64,000 nucleotides of DNA, from contig CAVYWD010000002.1 in assembly GCA_963772225.1 (NCBI GenBank), positions 1,984,001-2,048,000 of the forward strand. Reading direction: 5' to 3'. This document shows, in pieces, positions 36,257 to 45,467 of this stretch. Both the position numbers and the translations under genes were made by a program. The DNA comes from CAVYWD01 sp963772225. GTDB lineage: Bacteria > Myxococcota > Myxococcia > Myxococcales > UBA5297. Under the pieces are notes generated by a model. The model saw only the letters and a program-made list of their open reading frames with translations, was not told where the DNA came from and did not search any database. Numbering within the stretch: the stretch's first letter is position 1; the number at the start of each line of letters is the position of its first letter.

Positions 36257-39115
36257 CTACTTCTCCGGCTTCTCGCCCGAGAGCCCATCGTTCAAGCGAG
36301 ACCGCAGCTTTCGCGCCTCGGACAAGAGCGGCAGGTCGGCATCCGCCTGAGCCCAGAGGTGGAAGAGCTGATCGATCTCTCGAGCAGCTCTCCTCCGGTC
36401 GCCCAGGCGCTGATAGGCCAAGGCTCGCAGGTAGAATCCCCGCGCGGCCGCGCCCGGCGACAGCGAAAGCAGGGAGCGCTCCGGGCCCCCCACCTGCTCC
36501 AGCGCCTCGGCGGGGCGCCCCTCGCGAAGAAGCAGCTCGGCCACGTAGTTGTCGTTGACGACCCGCGCGTCCAAGCTGAGGTCGGCGATGAACGATTGAT
36601 ATCGCGCGATCGCCTCCGCGACGCGCCCCTCTTTCAGCGCGCGATCCGCCGGGAGAAGGCCTCGGTTTTCGTCCCAGTCTCTTGGAAAGTCCCTCTCGCT
36701 ATCGACGCGCAGAACCATGCCCTCGCCCGAGTCCGATGCCTGTCTGCGCGTATAGTCCCACAAGGGCCCGGCCATCCCCGCAGACCGGCGCATGAGCTCG
36801 AGCGCGTCCTTGCGCCGACCCCGAAGTGCGAGAAGGCGCACGCGCCGGTGCAGATAAAGGCGCCGCGTCGTAGGGTCCGCGGCCTCGCTCGTGAGCCTCT
36901 CCAGCAAGGCTTCGGCCTCCTCGTACTCTTGGACGGCCGGGAGAACGTAGACCAGCGCTTCTTCTCCTCCCGGCCCTCGCTCCGCAGAAGCGCGCGCGGC
37001 GGCGAGAGCCTCCTCGGCTCGACCCGCACAGGCCAGGGAGTACGCGAGGAGCTTGGGAGGTACCGGTCCCGTCTCCGAGGCGAGCGAGCGCGCCAGGTCC
37101 ACGGCCTCCTCGCAGCGTCGTGCGGCGATGAAGTGCACGATCAGCTTCTCCGCCGCGTCGAGACGCGTGGGATCCAGCGTTAGAATTCTCTGCAGCAGCT
37201 GGGCCGCCCGAGCGCGTCCCGCCTCGCCGTGAACCTCCCAGATCAAGCGCGCGACGGTGAAGAGGACGTCTTTGTCCAGCGGATAGGCCGCCGCGAGCTC
37301 CTCGCCCAACCTCAGCAGCGGCTCCCGCTCGCGGCCCCCGCTCGCTTCGAACTCCACGTTGGCCCGGGCCAGCTGCACCAGTTTGCGATGCTTCTCCGGG
37401 AGCCAATCTGCCCACCGCTCGGCCGCTCGCAGGTGACCGGCAATCTCCTCCGCCCCCGCGGAGGACGACAAGGCCAACCAGTGGAGCTCGAGGTGCGCCA
37501 GCGCGAAGCCCGGGTCGACCTGCAGCGTTTTCTCGTAGGCCTTCTTCGCCTCGCCGTACTCTCCCCGATAGTAGAATTGCTGCCCGGCGAAGAAATGCCG
37601 GTAGGCCTCCAAGGTTCCGGCGACCTCGCTCACCGGAACCCGCTGCCGCTCGATGCTCTCGTCGCCCTCCCCGAGCCGTCGGCGAACGCCGTCGGAGAGC
37701 CGATCGATGGCGGCGAGAATGGCGTCCTTCGACTTCGCCTCCAGGCTCAGCGGAAAGAGCGAGCCGCCGCCCAGCGGGTCCAAGGCATCCAGCGTCAAGA
37801 CGTAGCTCGAGCCGCTCCGCCGGACCTCCGGCATGAGGAGGGCCTCGGCACCCGCCTTCCGGGCCACCTCGCGCCCCAGCGCCGCGTCGACGTGGTCCAC
37901 CTGCCCGCGTCCGCTCTGCCGCGCGACGTCGAGCACGCGCGTCCGCGTCAGCACCGTGAGCCGCTTCGATTGCTCCAGCGAGGCGATGAGCAGGCCCGCC
38001 AAGCCGTCGAGATCGCGGTCGCCCGTCGGGTTCTCGAAGTCCGCAACGACCACGCACTTCGGGGCGAGGGACGCCCCGGCCGGCGGGCGGACGAGACGCT
38101 GGGCCAGCGCGACCGCCGAGGCCAGTGCCAGGGCCGCCACCAGCGCCCAGCGGCGCAGCGGCCGCCGGCCCTGCTCCTCCGGAGACCGGCGCTCCTGCCG
38201 CTGGCTGCTCCGGACGGCCTCGAGCGCCTCCAGCACCTCGTCGCCGTCGCGCGGCCGCCGGAGCGGGTCTCGCTCCACCATGCGCCCGATCAGCTTGGCC
38301 AGCGCGGGCGACCCAGGCACAGCGAGCGGCAGCGCGCTCGGACCGCTCTGGGCTGGGAGGGTCGCCCCGCCCGGAAACGGCAAGGCGCCCGACACCATGC
38401 GGTAGAGCATCGCCCCGAGCGAAAAGACGTCGGCGCGCTCGTCCTCCGCGCCGGCTTCCTGCTCCGGCGCCAGGTAGGCCAAGCCCCCTTCCTCGGCGTC
38501 GCGCCTTCCGTAGGCCGAGGCCACGCCGAAGTCGAGGACCTTCACCGAGCCGTCGGAGCAGAGAAACACGCTCTCGGGCGTGAGGTCGCGGTGGAGGACA
38601 CCCTGGGCATGGGCGTGGGCGAGCCCGCGGGCCACCGCCTCGGCCACGTAGAGCGCCTCGCGCGCCGAGACCGGGCCGCGCTCCATGCGGCGGCCCAGCG
38701 TCTCGCCGCGCAGGTGCTCCCGAACCAGATAGGGCCCGCGGTCGCAGAGCCCCGCGTCGAAGAGCGTGGCGATGTTGGGGTGCGAGAGCTGCGCCGCGGC
38801 CTCCGCCTCCCGCCCCAGCGCCCGGGGGAGACCGCCTCCTCGGATGATCAGCTTCACGTCGACGCGCCGGCCCAGCTCGGAGTCGCGGGCCTCGTAGGTG
38901 ATGCCGCCCCCTCCGCGGCCCAGCTCACGCGCCAGACGAAAGCGACCGACCACCGGCAGCCTTTGCACATCGGGCTCGCGGTCGCTCTTCGGTGACACGA
39001 GGGGCGCGTCGGCGAGCTCGCGGAGCAGGTCGGAAAATCGGCCCGGCCCGTCCCCCGCGAGGAAGTCCTCTCGCCCGCTCGACTCCTTCTCCTCCACCGG
39101 CGGGACTCGCCTCAC
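36257..39115 (-). CDS. Ser/Thr kinase-like protein with altered catalytic loop, TM, FlgO/TolB-like and TPR regions
   Basis: A 952-residue protein. The kinase domain (about 57-320) keeps Lys88 ('VDVKLIIR') and DFG (Asp195), but the catalytic loop reads HRDLTPES (175-182) instead of HRDLKPEN. The Lys that contacts phosphate and the Asn that binds metal are replaced by Thr179 and Ser182. It may be a weak kinase or pseudokinase. A transmembrane helix ('WALVAALALASAVALAQRLV') follows, then a TolB/FlgO-like domain ('CVVVADFENPTGDRDLDGLA') and TPR-type repeats to the end. Such kinase-TPR proteins are common in myxobacteria. The gene starts with GTG; AGGCGAGT-like bases precede it. It is divergent from the CBM protein at 39260. 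Confidence 0.82.
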   Translation of the reverse strand: MRRVPPVEEKESSGREDFLAGDGPGRFSDLLRELADAPLVSPKSDREPDVQRLPVVGRFRLARELGRGGGGITYEARDSELGRRVDVKLIIRGGGLPRALGREAEAAAQLSHPNIATLFDAGLCDRGPYLVREHLRGETLGRRMERGPVSAREALYVAEAVARGLAHAHAQGVLHRDLTPESVFLCSDGSVKVLDFGVASAYGRRDAEEGGLAYLAPEQEAGAEDERADVFSLGAMLYRMVSGALPFPGGATLPAQSGPSALPLAVPGSPALAKLIGRMVERDPLRRPRDGDEVLEALEAVRSSQRQERRSPEEQGRRPLRRWALVAALALASAVALAQRLVRPPAGASLAPKCVVVADFENPTGDRDLDGLAGLLIASLEQSKRLTVLTRTRVLDVARQSGRGQVDHVDAALGREVARKAGAEALLMPEVRRSGSSYVLTLDALDPLGGGSLFPLSLEAKSKDAILAAIDRLSDGVRRRLGEGDESIERQRVPVSEVAGTLEAYRHFFAGQQFYYRGEYGEAKKAYEKTLQVDPGFALAHLELHWLALSSSAGAEEIAGHLRAAERWADWLPEKHRKLVQLARANVEFEASGGREREPLLRLGEELAAAYPLDKDVLFTVARLIWEVHGEAGRARAAQLLQRILTLDPTRLDAAEKLIVHFIAARRCEEAVDLARSLASETGPVPPKLLAYSLACAGRAEEALAAARASAERGPGGEEALVYVLPAVQEYEEAEALLERLTSEAADPTTRRLYLHRRVRLLALRGRRKDALELMRRSAGMAGPLWDYTRRQASDSGEGMVLRVDSERDFPRDWDENRGLLPADRALKEGRVAEAIARYQSFIADLSLDARVVNDNYVAELLLREGRPAEALEQVGGPERSLLSLSPGAAARGFYLRALAYQRLGDRRRAAREIDQLFHLWAQADADLPLLSEARKLRSRLNDGLSGEKPEK

Positions 39116-39259
39116 GGGCTGTTTGACCCGTCGACGACGCCCGTGTGAAGTGCGCGAGGCGCCTAGGCGAGATTTACATTTCCATAACTTAGGCTCGATA
39201 ATTCAAGGCTTCGACTCAAAGGCAACCTCGCGCGGCTGCGGCCACACAAAGGGGAAGCC

Positions 39260-40942
39260 ATGACGCGGTTCCACGTCCTGACCAGCCTTCCCGAGCCCCA
39301 CCTCTGGGTGTGGCGCGATCGGACAGAGCGAGCGCCCTCTCCGCGCGCCTGCGACGCGGATCGCCAGGGAGTCGACGCGAACGGCCTGCCCGTGTTCGAG
39401 GCGCACCTGGACTCCCAGCTCCACGAGCGCGTTCACGCCCAGCTCCGCTCGGGAGAAGGCTGGGACGCCAAGGAGCGCGACGAGCACCGGAAGACCCTCC
39501 CCCGGGCGGCGCACTACCGGTTCCCCTCGGACCTGTGGTGCGCCGAGGGGGCGGCCCGCGTCCTCACCGCAGACCCGTTCGCGACCTCGCAACCGAAGCT
39601 TCGCGTTCACCTGGTTACCGCCCACCGGTACCGCGGCGGCAAGCTCATCGCGTGGTCGCCGGGCCGGCAGCCCAGAGCGCTCAACGCCGCCGGCGAGGAC
39701 GCGTTGGGCCCCCTGTTCGACCTCGACCTCGAGGGCCTGGAGCGCCACCTGCTGCTCTTCAAGTTCCAGTCGGCCCAGGGCACCGTTGAGCCGGAGCACG
39801 CCCACCGCTTCTGGTGCGCCCAGGACGGAGCCGAGGTCTGGGTCCACAGCCGGTCTTCCTGGATCAGCTCCCGGAGCCCGCGGCTGAAGAGCCTGGTGGT
39901 GCGGCTGCTCGACCTGGGAGAGCCGACCTCTGCGCCGCAGATGCACCTGTGGCAGGAGGGCTCGGACTTCTCCTCTACCGTCGCCGGCGCGCGCGAGGCA
40001 GGCGGCTGGGTCCGCTTCGAGCACTTGGTCTACACCGAGCGCCCGTATCACTTCATGTTCGTCGACCCTGGTCTCGAGCCGGCCTGGGAGCACGAGGAGG
40101 CGAGGCGCAACGTTCTCCTCAAGGACACAGGCGATGCGTGGACCCTGGACGGCGAGGGCCGTATGCGGCTCTTGGGGCGCTCGGGGATCTGGACGCTCGA
40201 GGGCGACCACCAGCTCTTCGGCCGCGAGCCCGCGAGGGATCGGCCGGTGCAGCTCGAGGTGGCGCATCGCGCTCCCGAGTGCGCGCTCTCCGGGCCGCTT
40301 TTGGCCGACGTCTGGGTGAACCGCGCGCGCAGGCCGCTGGAGGTGGGCCTGCGCCCCGGGCCCGACGGCCTGTGGTCGTTCAAGGCGTACCCGGAGGTGG
40401 TGACCTCGTTCCGATTCCGCTGTGCGGAAGGGCCAGAGCCGGTCGCCCGGCACACGTACAAGGTCCCCGACAGCCTTCCGCACACCACGCGCCTCTTCGC
40501 GGTTCTCGGGCGAGAGGACCCGGTGCCGCGCCGCCCGCCGGCAGACCTCTTCGGCGACCCGCCCTTTCCCATCGAGCGCCCCGGCGCCTGGGTCGCCGAC
40601 GGGCACGTCCGCTTCGCGCTCTGTTGCCCCGCCGCCTCCACGGTGGAGGTCATCGGCGAGTGGACCGGCTGGGAGCGCGAGCCGCTCGCGCTGCGCTCGA
40701 CCCTCGACGGCAGCCTCTGGTGGGGGCAAGTGCCCCTTTCGAGCGTGGCCGCCAAACTCGACCGCCCGAGCGTCCACGGCGCGCTCTACAAATACGTCCT
40801 GAATCAGGTGCGCCCCATGCGCGACCCGGCCGCCGGCGCCTCCGAAGGTCCGGACCCCGAAGCCCCGTCCCGGCTCGTCGACCACGGTCCCCATCGCGCA
40901 TCGGGCGACTCCCGCCAGGCGCCTTCCGCTGCGATCGGCTGA
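39260..40942 (+). CDS. Multi-module starch/glycogen-binding protein without catalytic domain
   Basis: A 560-residue protein built of beta-rich modules. Residues about 110-290 resemble pullulanase-type CBM41/PUD segments ('KLRVHLVTAHRYRGGKLIAW', 'WVRFEHLVYTERPYHFMFVD', 'EEARRNVLLKDTGDAWTLDG'). The C-terminal part is a CBM48/isoamylase-N-like module ('HVRFALCCPAASTVEVIGEW', 'TGWEREPLAL', 'YKYVLNQV'). The protein stops where a GH13 barrel would normally begin. No signal peptide is evident, which suggests cytoplasmic glycogen binding. It could be a stand-alone glucan-binding cofactor or the remnant of a glycogen-debranching or branching enzyme. The domain assignments are pattern-based and need a profile search. 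Confidence 0.6.
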   Translation: MTRFHVLTSLPEPHLWVWRDRTERAPSPRACDADRQGVDANGLPVFEAHLDSQLHERVHAQLRSGEGWDAKERDEHRKTLPRAAHYRFPSDLWCAEGAARVLTADPFATSQPKLRVHLVTAHRYRGGKLIAWSPGRQPRALNAAGEDALGPLFDLDLEGLERHLLLFKFQSAQGTVEPEHAHRFWCAQDGAEVWVHSRSSWISSRSPRLKSLVVRLLDLGEPTSAPQMHLWQEGSDFSSTVAGAREAGGWVRFEHLVYTERPYHFMFVDPGLEPAWEHEEARRNVLLKDTGDAWTLDGEGRMRLLGRSGIWTLEGDHQLFGREPARDRPVQLEVAHRAPECALSGPLLADVWVNRARRPLEVGLRPGPDGLWSFKAYPEVVTSFRFRCAEGPEPVARHTYKVPDSLPHTTRLFAVLGREDPVPRRPPADLFGDPPFPIERPGAWVADGHVRFALCCPAASTVEVIGEWTGWEREPLALRSTLDGSLWWGQVPLSSVAAKLDRPSVHGALYKYVLNQVRPMRDPAAGASEGPDPEAPSRLVDHGPHRASGDSRQAPSAAIG

Positions 40943-41084
40943 GCGCACGGCCGAGCGAGCGCTCTTTCATGCACTGCCCCTCGGCCCGCGCGGCGAGTCC
41001 GCTGGGCTCCGACCCGTGAGCGTCTCCGAGCGGGTTGCCCGCTCGGCGCCGCGTCGGATAGCGTCCTGGAACCGCGGAGGACGC

Positions 41085-41507
41085 ATGCTGGAGCGCATCG
41101 GAGTCTCGCTCGAGGACGACCTGCTCGAGAGGTTCGACAGGCTCATCGCCGAGAAGGGCTACGTGAACCGCTCCGAGGCGATCCGCGACCTCATCCGCGA
41201 CGCCCTCGTCCAGCGCTCGTGGTCGTCGGATTCCGACCCGCGCGAGGAGCGCGTGGCGGTGGTGACGCTCGTTTACGACCACGATTCGTCGAGCCTGGCG
41301 CAGAAGCTCGCGCACATCCAGCATGAGAACCACAAGGCGGTGGTCTCGGCGCTGCACGTCCACCTCGACGAGCACAACTGCCTGGAGGTTCTGGTGCTCC
41401 GCGGCCGCGGCAAGGACGTGCTCGCCATGGGCGAGGAGCTCATCGCCACCAAGGGCGAGAAGTACGGCAAGCTCATCCCCGCAACCACCGGGCAGGACTT
41501 GCGATAG
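41085..41507 (+). CDS. nikR: NikR nickel-responsive transcriptional regulator
   Basis: A 140-residue NikR. The N-terminal ribbon-helix-helix ('ERIGVSLEDDLLERFDRLIA', 'YVNRSEAIRDLIRDAL') binds DNA, and the C-terminal ACT-like domain binds Ni. The four nickel ligands are all present at positions equivalent to E. coli H76, H87, H89 and C95: here H80, H91, H93 and C99 in 'IQHENH' and 'LHVHLDEHNCLEV'. The start is fixed by GGAGG eight bases before the ATG. No nickel transporter or hydrogenase gene is next to it, so its regulon lies elsewhere, and it is not in an operon with the flanking genes. Confidence 0.93.
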   Translation: MLERIGVSLEDDLLERFDRLIAEKGYVNRSEAIRDLIRDALVQRSWSSDSDPREERVAVVTLVYDHDSSSLAQKLAHIQHENHKAVVSALHVHLDEHNCLEVLVLRGRGKDVLAMGEELIATKGEKYGKLIPATTGQDLR

Positions 41508-41517
41508 CGCGCCCCGG

Positions 41518-41718
41518 CTACCGAGGCGCCGCGTCGGGCGAGACCTGCCCTTCGCAGTCGGGGCAAGGGCATTGGGTGCCGTAGTAAATGGCCGCCGCGT
41601 GCCAAGCGCCCCAGGCCGGGTTCCGGTCGCACAGGTCGGCGAGGTCGCCGATGTCCTCCGGCTCGACGGCGACCAGCCGCTTCGCCACCCGCTGCTCCCA
41701 TTCATCGATCGAGCTCAT
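41518..41718 (-). CDS. Small protein with CPCPDC cysteine cluster, unknown function
   Basis: A 66-residue soluble protein. It starts with an amphipathic helix ('IDEWEQRVAKRLVAVEPEDI') and ends with a compact cysteine motif 'YGTQCPCPDCEGQ', which could bind zinc or an iron-sulfur cluster. GGAGG lies about 10 bases upstream of the ATG at 41718; an in-frame ATG at 41748 would add ten residues. It lies 10 bases from the convergent nikR stop and reads downstream of nothing obvious. I do not recognise a family. Confidence 0.6.
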   Translation of the reverse strand: MSSIDEWEQRVAKRLVAVEPEDIGDLADLCDRNPAWGAWHAAAIYYGTQCPCPDCEGQVSPDAAPR

Positions 41719-41850
41719 GGCCCAAGGTCCTCCGGAGGGCGTCTTCACCCTGCCCCGAAGCTTGGCCTGGGCGTGCGAACGCCTTGCGGCGCCGCCGTGG
41801 CGCGACCGTGAAATGTCGACGAATGCCTCGAAGGCCAGCGCGCGGAGCGC

Positions 41851-44397
41851 CTACTCCGCCCGCTGCTCCAGGCGCTTCCACCGCTCCAGCTCCTGGAGCT
41901 CTTTCTTCCGAGCCTCGGCGCGGACCTTGAGCTGCTCCGCCTGGACCCGAAGCGAAGGGGCGCTGGCCGAGAGCGAGATGGCTTCCTGGACGGCCTGGTC
42001 GAGCCTTCCCACCCGCTCGAGCAACAGGGCATAGGCGTAGTGGAGCCCCGCATCGTCGGGCTGCAGGCTTACCGCGGTGCGCATGGCCGCTGCCGCCTTG
42101 GAGCCCTGGCCATCGGCCTCGGCCGCCGCCGCCTCCAACGAGAGCGCGCGGATCCGCACGCCCACCTCGAGCCCGGCGGGGACCCGCTTCAGCGCCTCGC
42201 GCGCGCCGCGGGTGTCGCCGCGCGCGAGCTTCAGCTCCGCCAGGGTGAGCGACATCCTTGCGTCGGAGCCGAAGCGCTTGAGCCCCTCGTCCTCTACCAG
42301 CTGGACGGCGCCGTCGCGGTCGCCGCGCGACAGGCGCGCCTGCAGCCGCACCTGGAGCCCGTCGGGGCGCTCGGGCGAGAGCGCGTCGATGCGCTGCCCC
42401 AGCCGCTCGGCGAGGTCCGCGTCCCGCCGCGCCAGCGCGATGCGCGCCTGCCTCACCAGCGCCGGCCATTGCTCCCCGTGGCGCGCGACCGCCTCCTCCG
42501 CCACGGCCTGCGCGAGGTCGAGCTTTCCCTCCGCGATGAGCTGATCCGCCAGCGCGGCGAGCGACGCCTCGGTGTCGGGCACCGCGTCCATGAGCTCCGG
42601 CGCGGTCCGGTAGACCCGCGTGACCTCCTGGAGCGCGCTCCCGTCCCCCTGCTGAAACGCGAGCCGGTACTCGACGCGCGCCTGGGCGTGCCGGCCCACC
42701 GACCGCAGCGCCAGCGCCGCCAACCGGTGCGAAGCCGGCTCCAAGGGCTTCAGGTACATGGCCCGGCCGGCGAACCCGATGATCCGGTCGGGGCGGAGAG
42801 GCCGCTCGGCGGCGTAGGCCTGGGCGGCGATGAGCTGCGGGTAGTAGTCGGCCGGGTGGCGCCGGGCGGCCTTCACCGCAGCCGCCGCGACCTCGTCGGC
42901 GGGGCGAGCGCGGTAGAGCGCGGCCACCGCCTTGCCGTCTTCCTCGAGCATGGGCCCGGCGAGGGCGAGGCTCGCCGCCGCCGCCGCTCCCGCCGCCGCG
43001 ATGAGCCCGAGCGCCGCGCGCTGCCCGATCACCGGCGCGCGCTCGTGCCTCGAGACCGCCAGCGCGAACGCCACCGCCAAAGGGCCGGCGAGCCCGCCCA
43101 GCTCCAGGCCGAAGTCGGCGAGCTCGTGCAGGAACACCCCCGCGAGCCCGATGGACAGCGCCAGCCGCTCGGGGTCGAAGCCCGTCTGCGAGAGGGCGCG
43201 GACGAGCGGAACGCCGAAGGCGAAGAGGAGCGCCAGCGCCGCCGGCGCGCCCAGCTCGAGCGACCACTGCGCCAGGACCATCTCGGGGTGGGTGAAGGTG
43301 CCGCTCGAGGCCGGCGCGAAGCGCTGGTAGACGCTCTGGAACGCGCCCCGGCCCACTCCGGCGAGCCAGTGCTCGCGCAGCATCGGCCAAAACGTCGGCC
43401 ACAGCGAGAGCTTGGAGGCCTGGATCTTGGCGAGGCTGTCCGTGCTGGCCCACTCCGACGCGAGCGCGTCCCAGGCCAGGTAGGCGGACACCGCGAGCAC
43501 GCCGAGCACTGCCCCTGGTACCACCAGCTTTCGCGGCGCGAGCACCGCACCGCGCTGCTCGCTGGAGCGCGCCAGGAACACGGCGACGCCGAGCATCGCC
43601 TGCGCCGCGAAGAAGCCGACGATGCCCGCGCGCGAGAGCGTGAGCAGGACGCCGACGCCGGTGGCGAAATAGGCGAAGACCCAGAGCGTCGCCACCTTGC
43701 GGTCGCGCTCGGCCAGGGCGCGGCCGAGGAGCGCCGACGCCGAGAGCGCCAGGAAGCTCGCCAGGTGGTTCGGGTTTCCGAAGGTGGTGAGGAACGGCGG
43801 GCTCGACTGGGCGTAGTGGAAGCGGCCGAACAGCGAGCTCGCCCCCATCAGCGAATGGCCGAAACCGATGAGGGCGACGGCGAGCCCCGCCAGGCCGAGC
43901 GCCGCGGTGAGGCGAGAGCGCGCCCTGCGCGATCGGGCGACCTGCGCGGCGGCCAGGAAGAGCGCGAGGTAGGTGACGGCCTTGGCGAGCTCGCGCGCGG
44001 TGGCGGGCGGGTCGAGCGAGAGCGGCCGCCACGACGGCCAGGCGCCCAAGGGGCCGAGCGCAAACGCGTAAAGCTCGGCGTCCCGCGGCGCGAGCACCGA
44101 GAGGAGCGCCGGCGGCAGCGGCGCGAGCTGGAGGGCGACGAGCCCCGCCATGGCGGCGAAGGCCAGGGCGGGCGCCGGCAGCTCGAAGGGTTCTTTCGAT
44201 CGGAGCGCGGCCAGGGCGGCAGCAGCCACCGCCGCGAGGCTGAGGGCGCAGGCGGCCGCCATGGAGCCGAAGTGCACGCAGGCGATGGCCAGCGGGCAGA
44301 AGAACAAGGCCAGCGTCACGGCGCCTTCGCTGAGCCGCCACAAGGTGTGCGCCCGGCGCCGCGCTCGGGCGGCGTCGCCGTGTCGTTCGCCCGTCAC
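41851..44397 (-). CDS. O-antigen ligase/polymerase-like membrane protein with C-terminal TPR region
   Basis: An 848-residue protein: about 12 transmembrane helices in the N-terminal 450 residues, then a soluble tail of TPR-like helices (about 480-848). The Wzy_C/O-antigen-ligase signature is visible: 'FLTTFGNPNHLASFLALSAS', 'LLTLSRAGIVGFF' and the late loop 'WLAGVGRGAFQSVYQRFAPA'. Such proteins polymerise or ligate polysaccharide on the periplasmic face using undecaprenyl-linked sugars. A fused TPR tail occurs in several exopolysaccharide polymerases of Myxococcota and may dock partners. The gene begins with GTG. It lies near the sugar-nucleotide genes at 48-50 kb but is not in one operon with them. 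Confidence 0.85.
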   Translation of the reverse strand: MTGERHGDAARARRRAHTLWRLSEGAVTLALFFCPLAIACVHFGSMAAACALSLAAVAAAALAALRSKEPFELPAPALAFAAMAGLVALQLAPLPPALLSVLAPRDAELYAFALGPLGAWPSWRPLSLDPPATARELAKAVTYLALFLAAAQVARSRRARSRLTAALGLAGLAVALIGFGHSLMGASSLFGRFHYAQSSPPFLTTFGNPNHLASFLALSASALLGRALAERDRKVATLWVFAYFATGVGVLLTLSRAGIVGFFAAQAMLGVAVFLARSSEQRGAVLAPRKLVVPGAVLGVLAVSAYLAWDALASEWASTDSLAKIQASKLSLWPTFWPMLREHWLAGVGRGAFQSVYQRFAPASSGTFTHPEMVLAQWSLELGAPAALALLFAFGVPLVRALSQTGFDPERLALSIGLAGVFLHELADFGLELGGLAGPLAVAFALAVSRHERAPVIGQRAALGLIAAAGAAAAASLALAGPMLEEDGKAVAALYRARPADEVAAAAVKAARRHPADYYPQLIAAQAYAAERPLRPDRIIGFAGRAMYLKPLEPASHRLAALALRSVGRHAQARVEYRLAFQQGDGSALQEVTRVYRTAPELMDAVPDTEASLAALADQLIAEGKLDLAQAVAEEAVARHGEQWPALVRQARIALARRDADLAERLGQRIDALSPERPDGLQVRLQARLSRGDRDGAVQLVEDEGLKRFGSDARMSLTLAELKLARGDTRGAREALKRVPAGLEVGVRIRALSLEAAAAEADGQGSKAAAAMRTAVSLQPDDAGLHYAYALLLERVGRLDQAVQEAISLSASAPSLRVQAEQLKVRAEARKKELQELERWKRLEQRAE

Positions 44398-44477
44398 GCC
44401 CCCATGCTACCTAAAGCAGACGGGGCCGCTCAGGAGCTGAAGAGTTTTTTCGCTCGGGCCGGGGGCGGCCGCCCGCT

Positions 44478-44747
44478 TCAGGGGTTTCTCGCCTGGCCGC
44501 ACGCCACCTTCCCCTCGGGCGTATTGAGCAGGCGGCAGTCGCAGGTGTTGAGCGCCGCGGTGCAGGCCGCCTCTTGTTGCGAGGTGATGGTGATCAGCGC
44601 CTTCTGATTCGACGCGTCGGTGTTGCAGGTGTCGCGCTGGCTGGCGGTCGGCTGGCAGTCGCAGATCTGCTGGGCGAGCTTGAGGCAATCGCTCCCGCAG
44701 GCGCCGAGGGGCAGGGAAGACAAAGCAATCAGGAGAAGGCGTTTCAT
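44478..44747 (-). CDS. Small Cys-rich lipoprotein
   Basis: An 89-residue lipoprotein: leader 'MKRLLLIALSSLPLGAC' with lipobox Cys17, then a compact mature part of about 70 residues holding eight further cysteines ('CLKLAQQICDCQPT', 'RDTCNTDASNQ', 'EAACTAALNTCDCRLL', 'GKVACGQ'). Even spacing suggests a disulfide-stapled helical hairpin. No family recognised. GAGAAGG precedes the ATG. The palindrome at 44781-44794 lies 34 bases upstream. Confidence 0.75.
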   Translation of the reverse strand: MKRLLLIALSSLPLGACGSDCLKLAQQICDCQPTASQRDTCNTDASNQKALITITSQQEAACTAALNTCDCRLLNTPEGKVACGQARNP

Positions 44748-44780
44748 GAGGGGTCGGGATTGTGGCCGGGGCACTCGCTT

Positions 44781-44794
44781 CTACGCAAGCGTAG
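44781..44794. promoter_or_regulatory. Possible operator palindrome
   Basis: Perfect dyad CTACGCAAGCGTAG with two-base centre, 34 bases upstream of the Cys-rich lipoprotein start. It has the size of a dimeric regulator site, but one occurrence cannot prove function. Confidence 0.25.
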
Positions 44795-45034
44795 ATTCGC
44801 GTGCTCGTCGTCCACCGTGAACCGCGGGCGCTCACCCAATATGTCCGCGACCCGTCCGACGGACTTCGCCCGGACCTGGAAAATAGCCAGGTAAGGCAAA
44901 TGGGACCCATGTCGGGCCACGGCTCTGGCCCGCGCACGTTTCGGCCTTCGGTACTACCCGCGCATCACCTGACGTACACTGGAGCCTGGCACGTCCGGCC
45001 CCGGACCTGAGCCGGAGTGCGTAGGGAGCGAGCC

Positions 45035-45388
45035 ATGGGACAACCCGAGATGAAGCCCCGCCGGATGCCGCGGGCGCCGGTGCATCTTCCGACGACCTGG
45101 AGCGTGCGCGACGGCGTTCACGTGCTGACTGACGACGGCGAGCTGCGCGACGTCAACGCCGTCGGCGCCTTCCTGCATCTCTACTGCATCACGACGCACC
45201 CGCTGTGGCCGGGGACGCACATCAAGCTCGAGCTCCATTCCAAGGCGGGCGACATCGCCGCTTCGGGGCGAGTGCGCTGGGTGGGTCTGCACCCTGCGTA
45301 TCACGGGCTGCCCGGCGTAGGCATCGAGTTCGACGAGCCTGAGCCCAAGCTCTCGGCGCCCCAGAACGCCGGCGCACAGAGGGCCTAA
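45035..45388 (+). CDS. PilZ-domain protein (c-di-GMP effector candidate)
   Basis: A 117-residue PilZ-domain protein. The first motif RxxxR is present as 'RRMPR' (about residues 9-13). The second motif, normally (D/N)xSxxG, reads 'DVNAVG', with Asn for Ser, so binding of cyclic di-GMP is likely but not assured. 'IAASGRVRWVGLHPAYHGLP' and 'GVGIEFDE' follow the PilZ barrel pattern. The ATG at 45035 has GGGAG upstream and gives the usual family length. It is flanked by polysaccharide genes on the opposite strand, which fits control of surface polymer or motility. Confidence 0.8.
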   Translation: MGQPEMKPRRMPRAPVHLPTTWSVRDGVHVLTDDGELRDVNAVGAFLHLYCITTHPLWPGTHIKLELHSKAGDIAASGRVRWVGLHPAYHGLPGVGIEFDEPEPKLSAPQNAGAQRA

Positions 45389-45467
45389 AGGCGCTTCCCA
45401 AGGAGCGATTGCCCCTTTCGAGCGGCGCCCGGCGGCGCTCGCGCGGGAGGTGTGCGAGCGCTCTCGC

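Noticed and set aside
42040..44607. Forward 855-codon open frame opposite the O-antigen ligase gene.
   Set aside because: Arg/Glu/Ala-rich shadow of a GC-rich membrane protein gene; no family texture.
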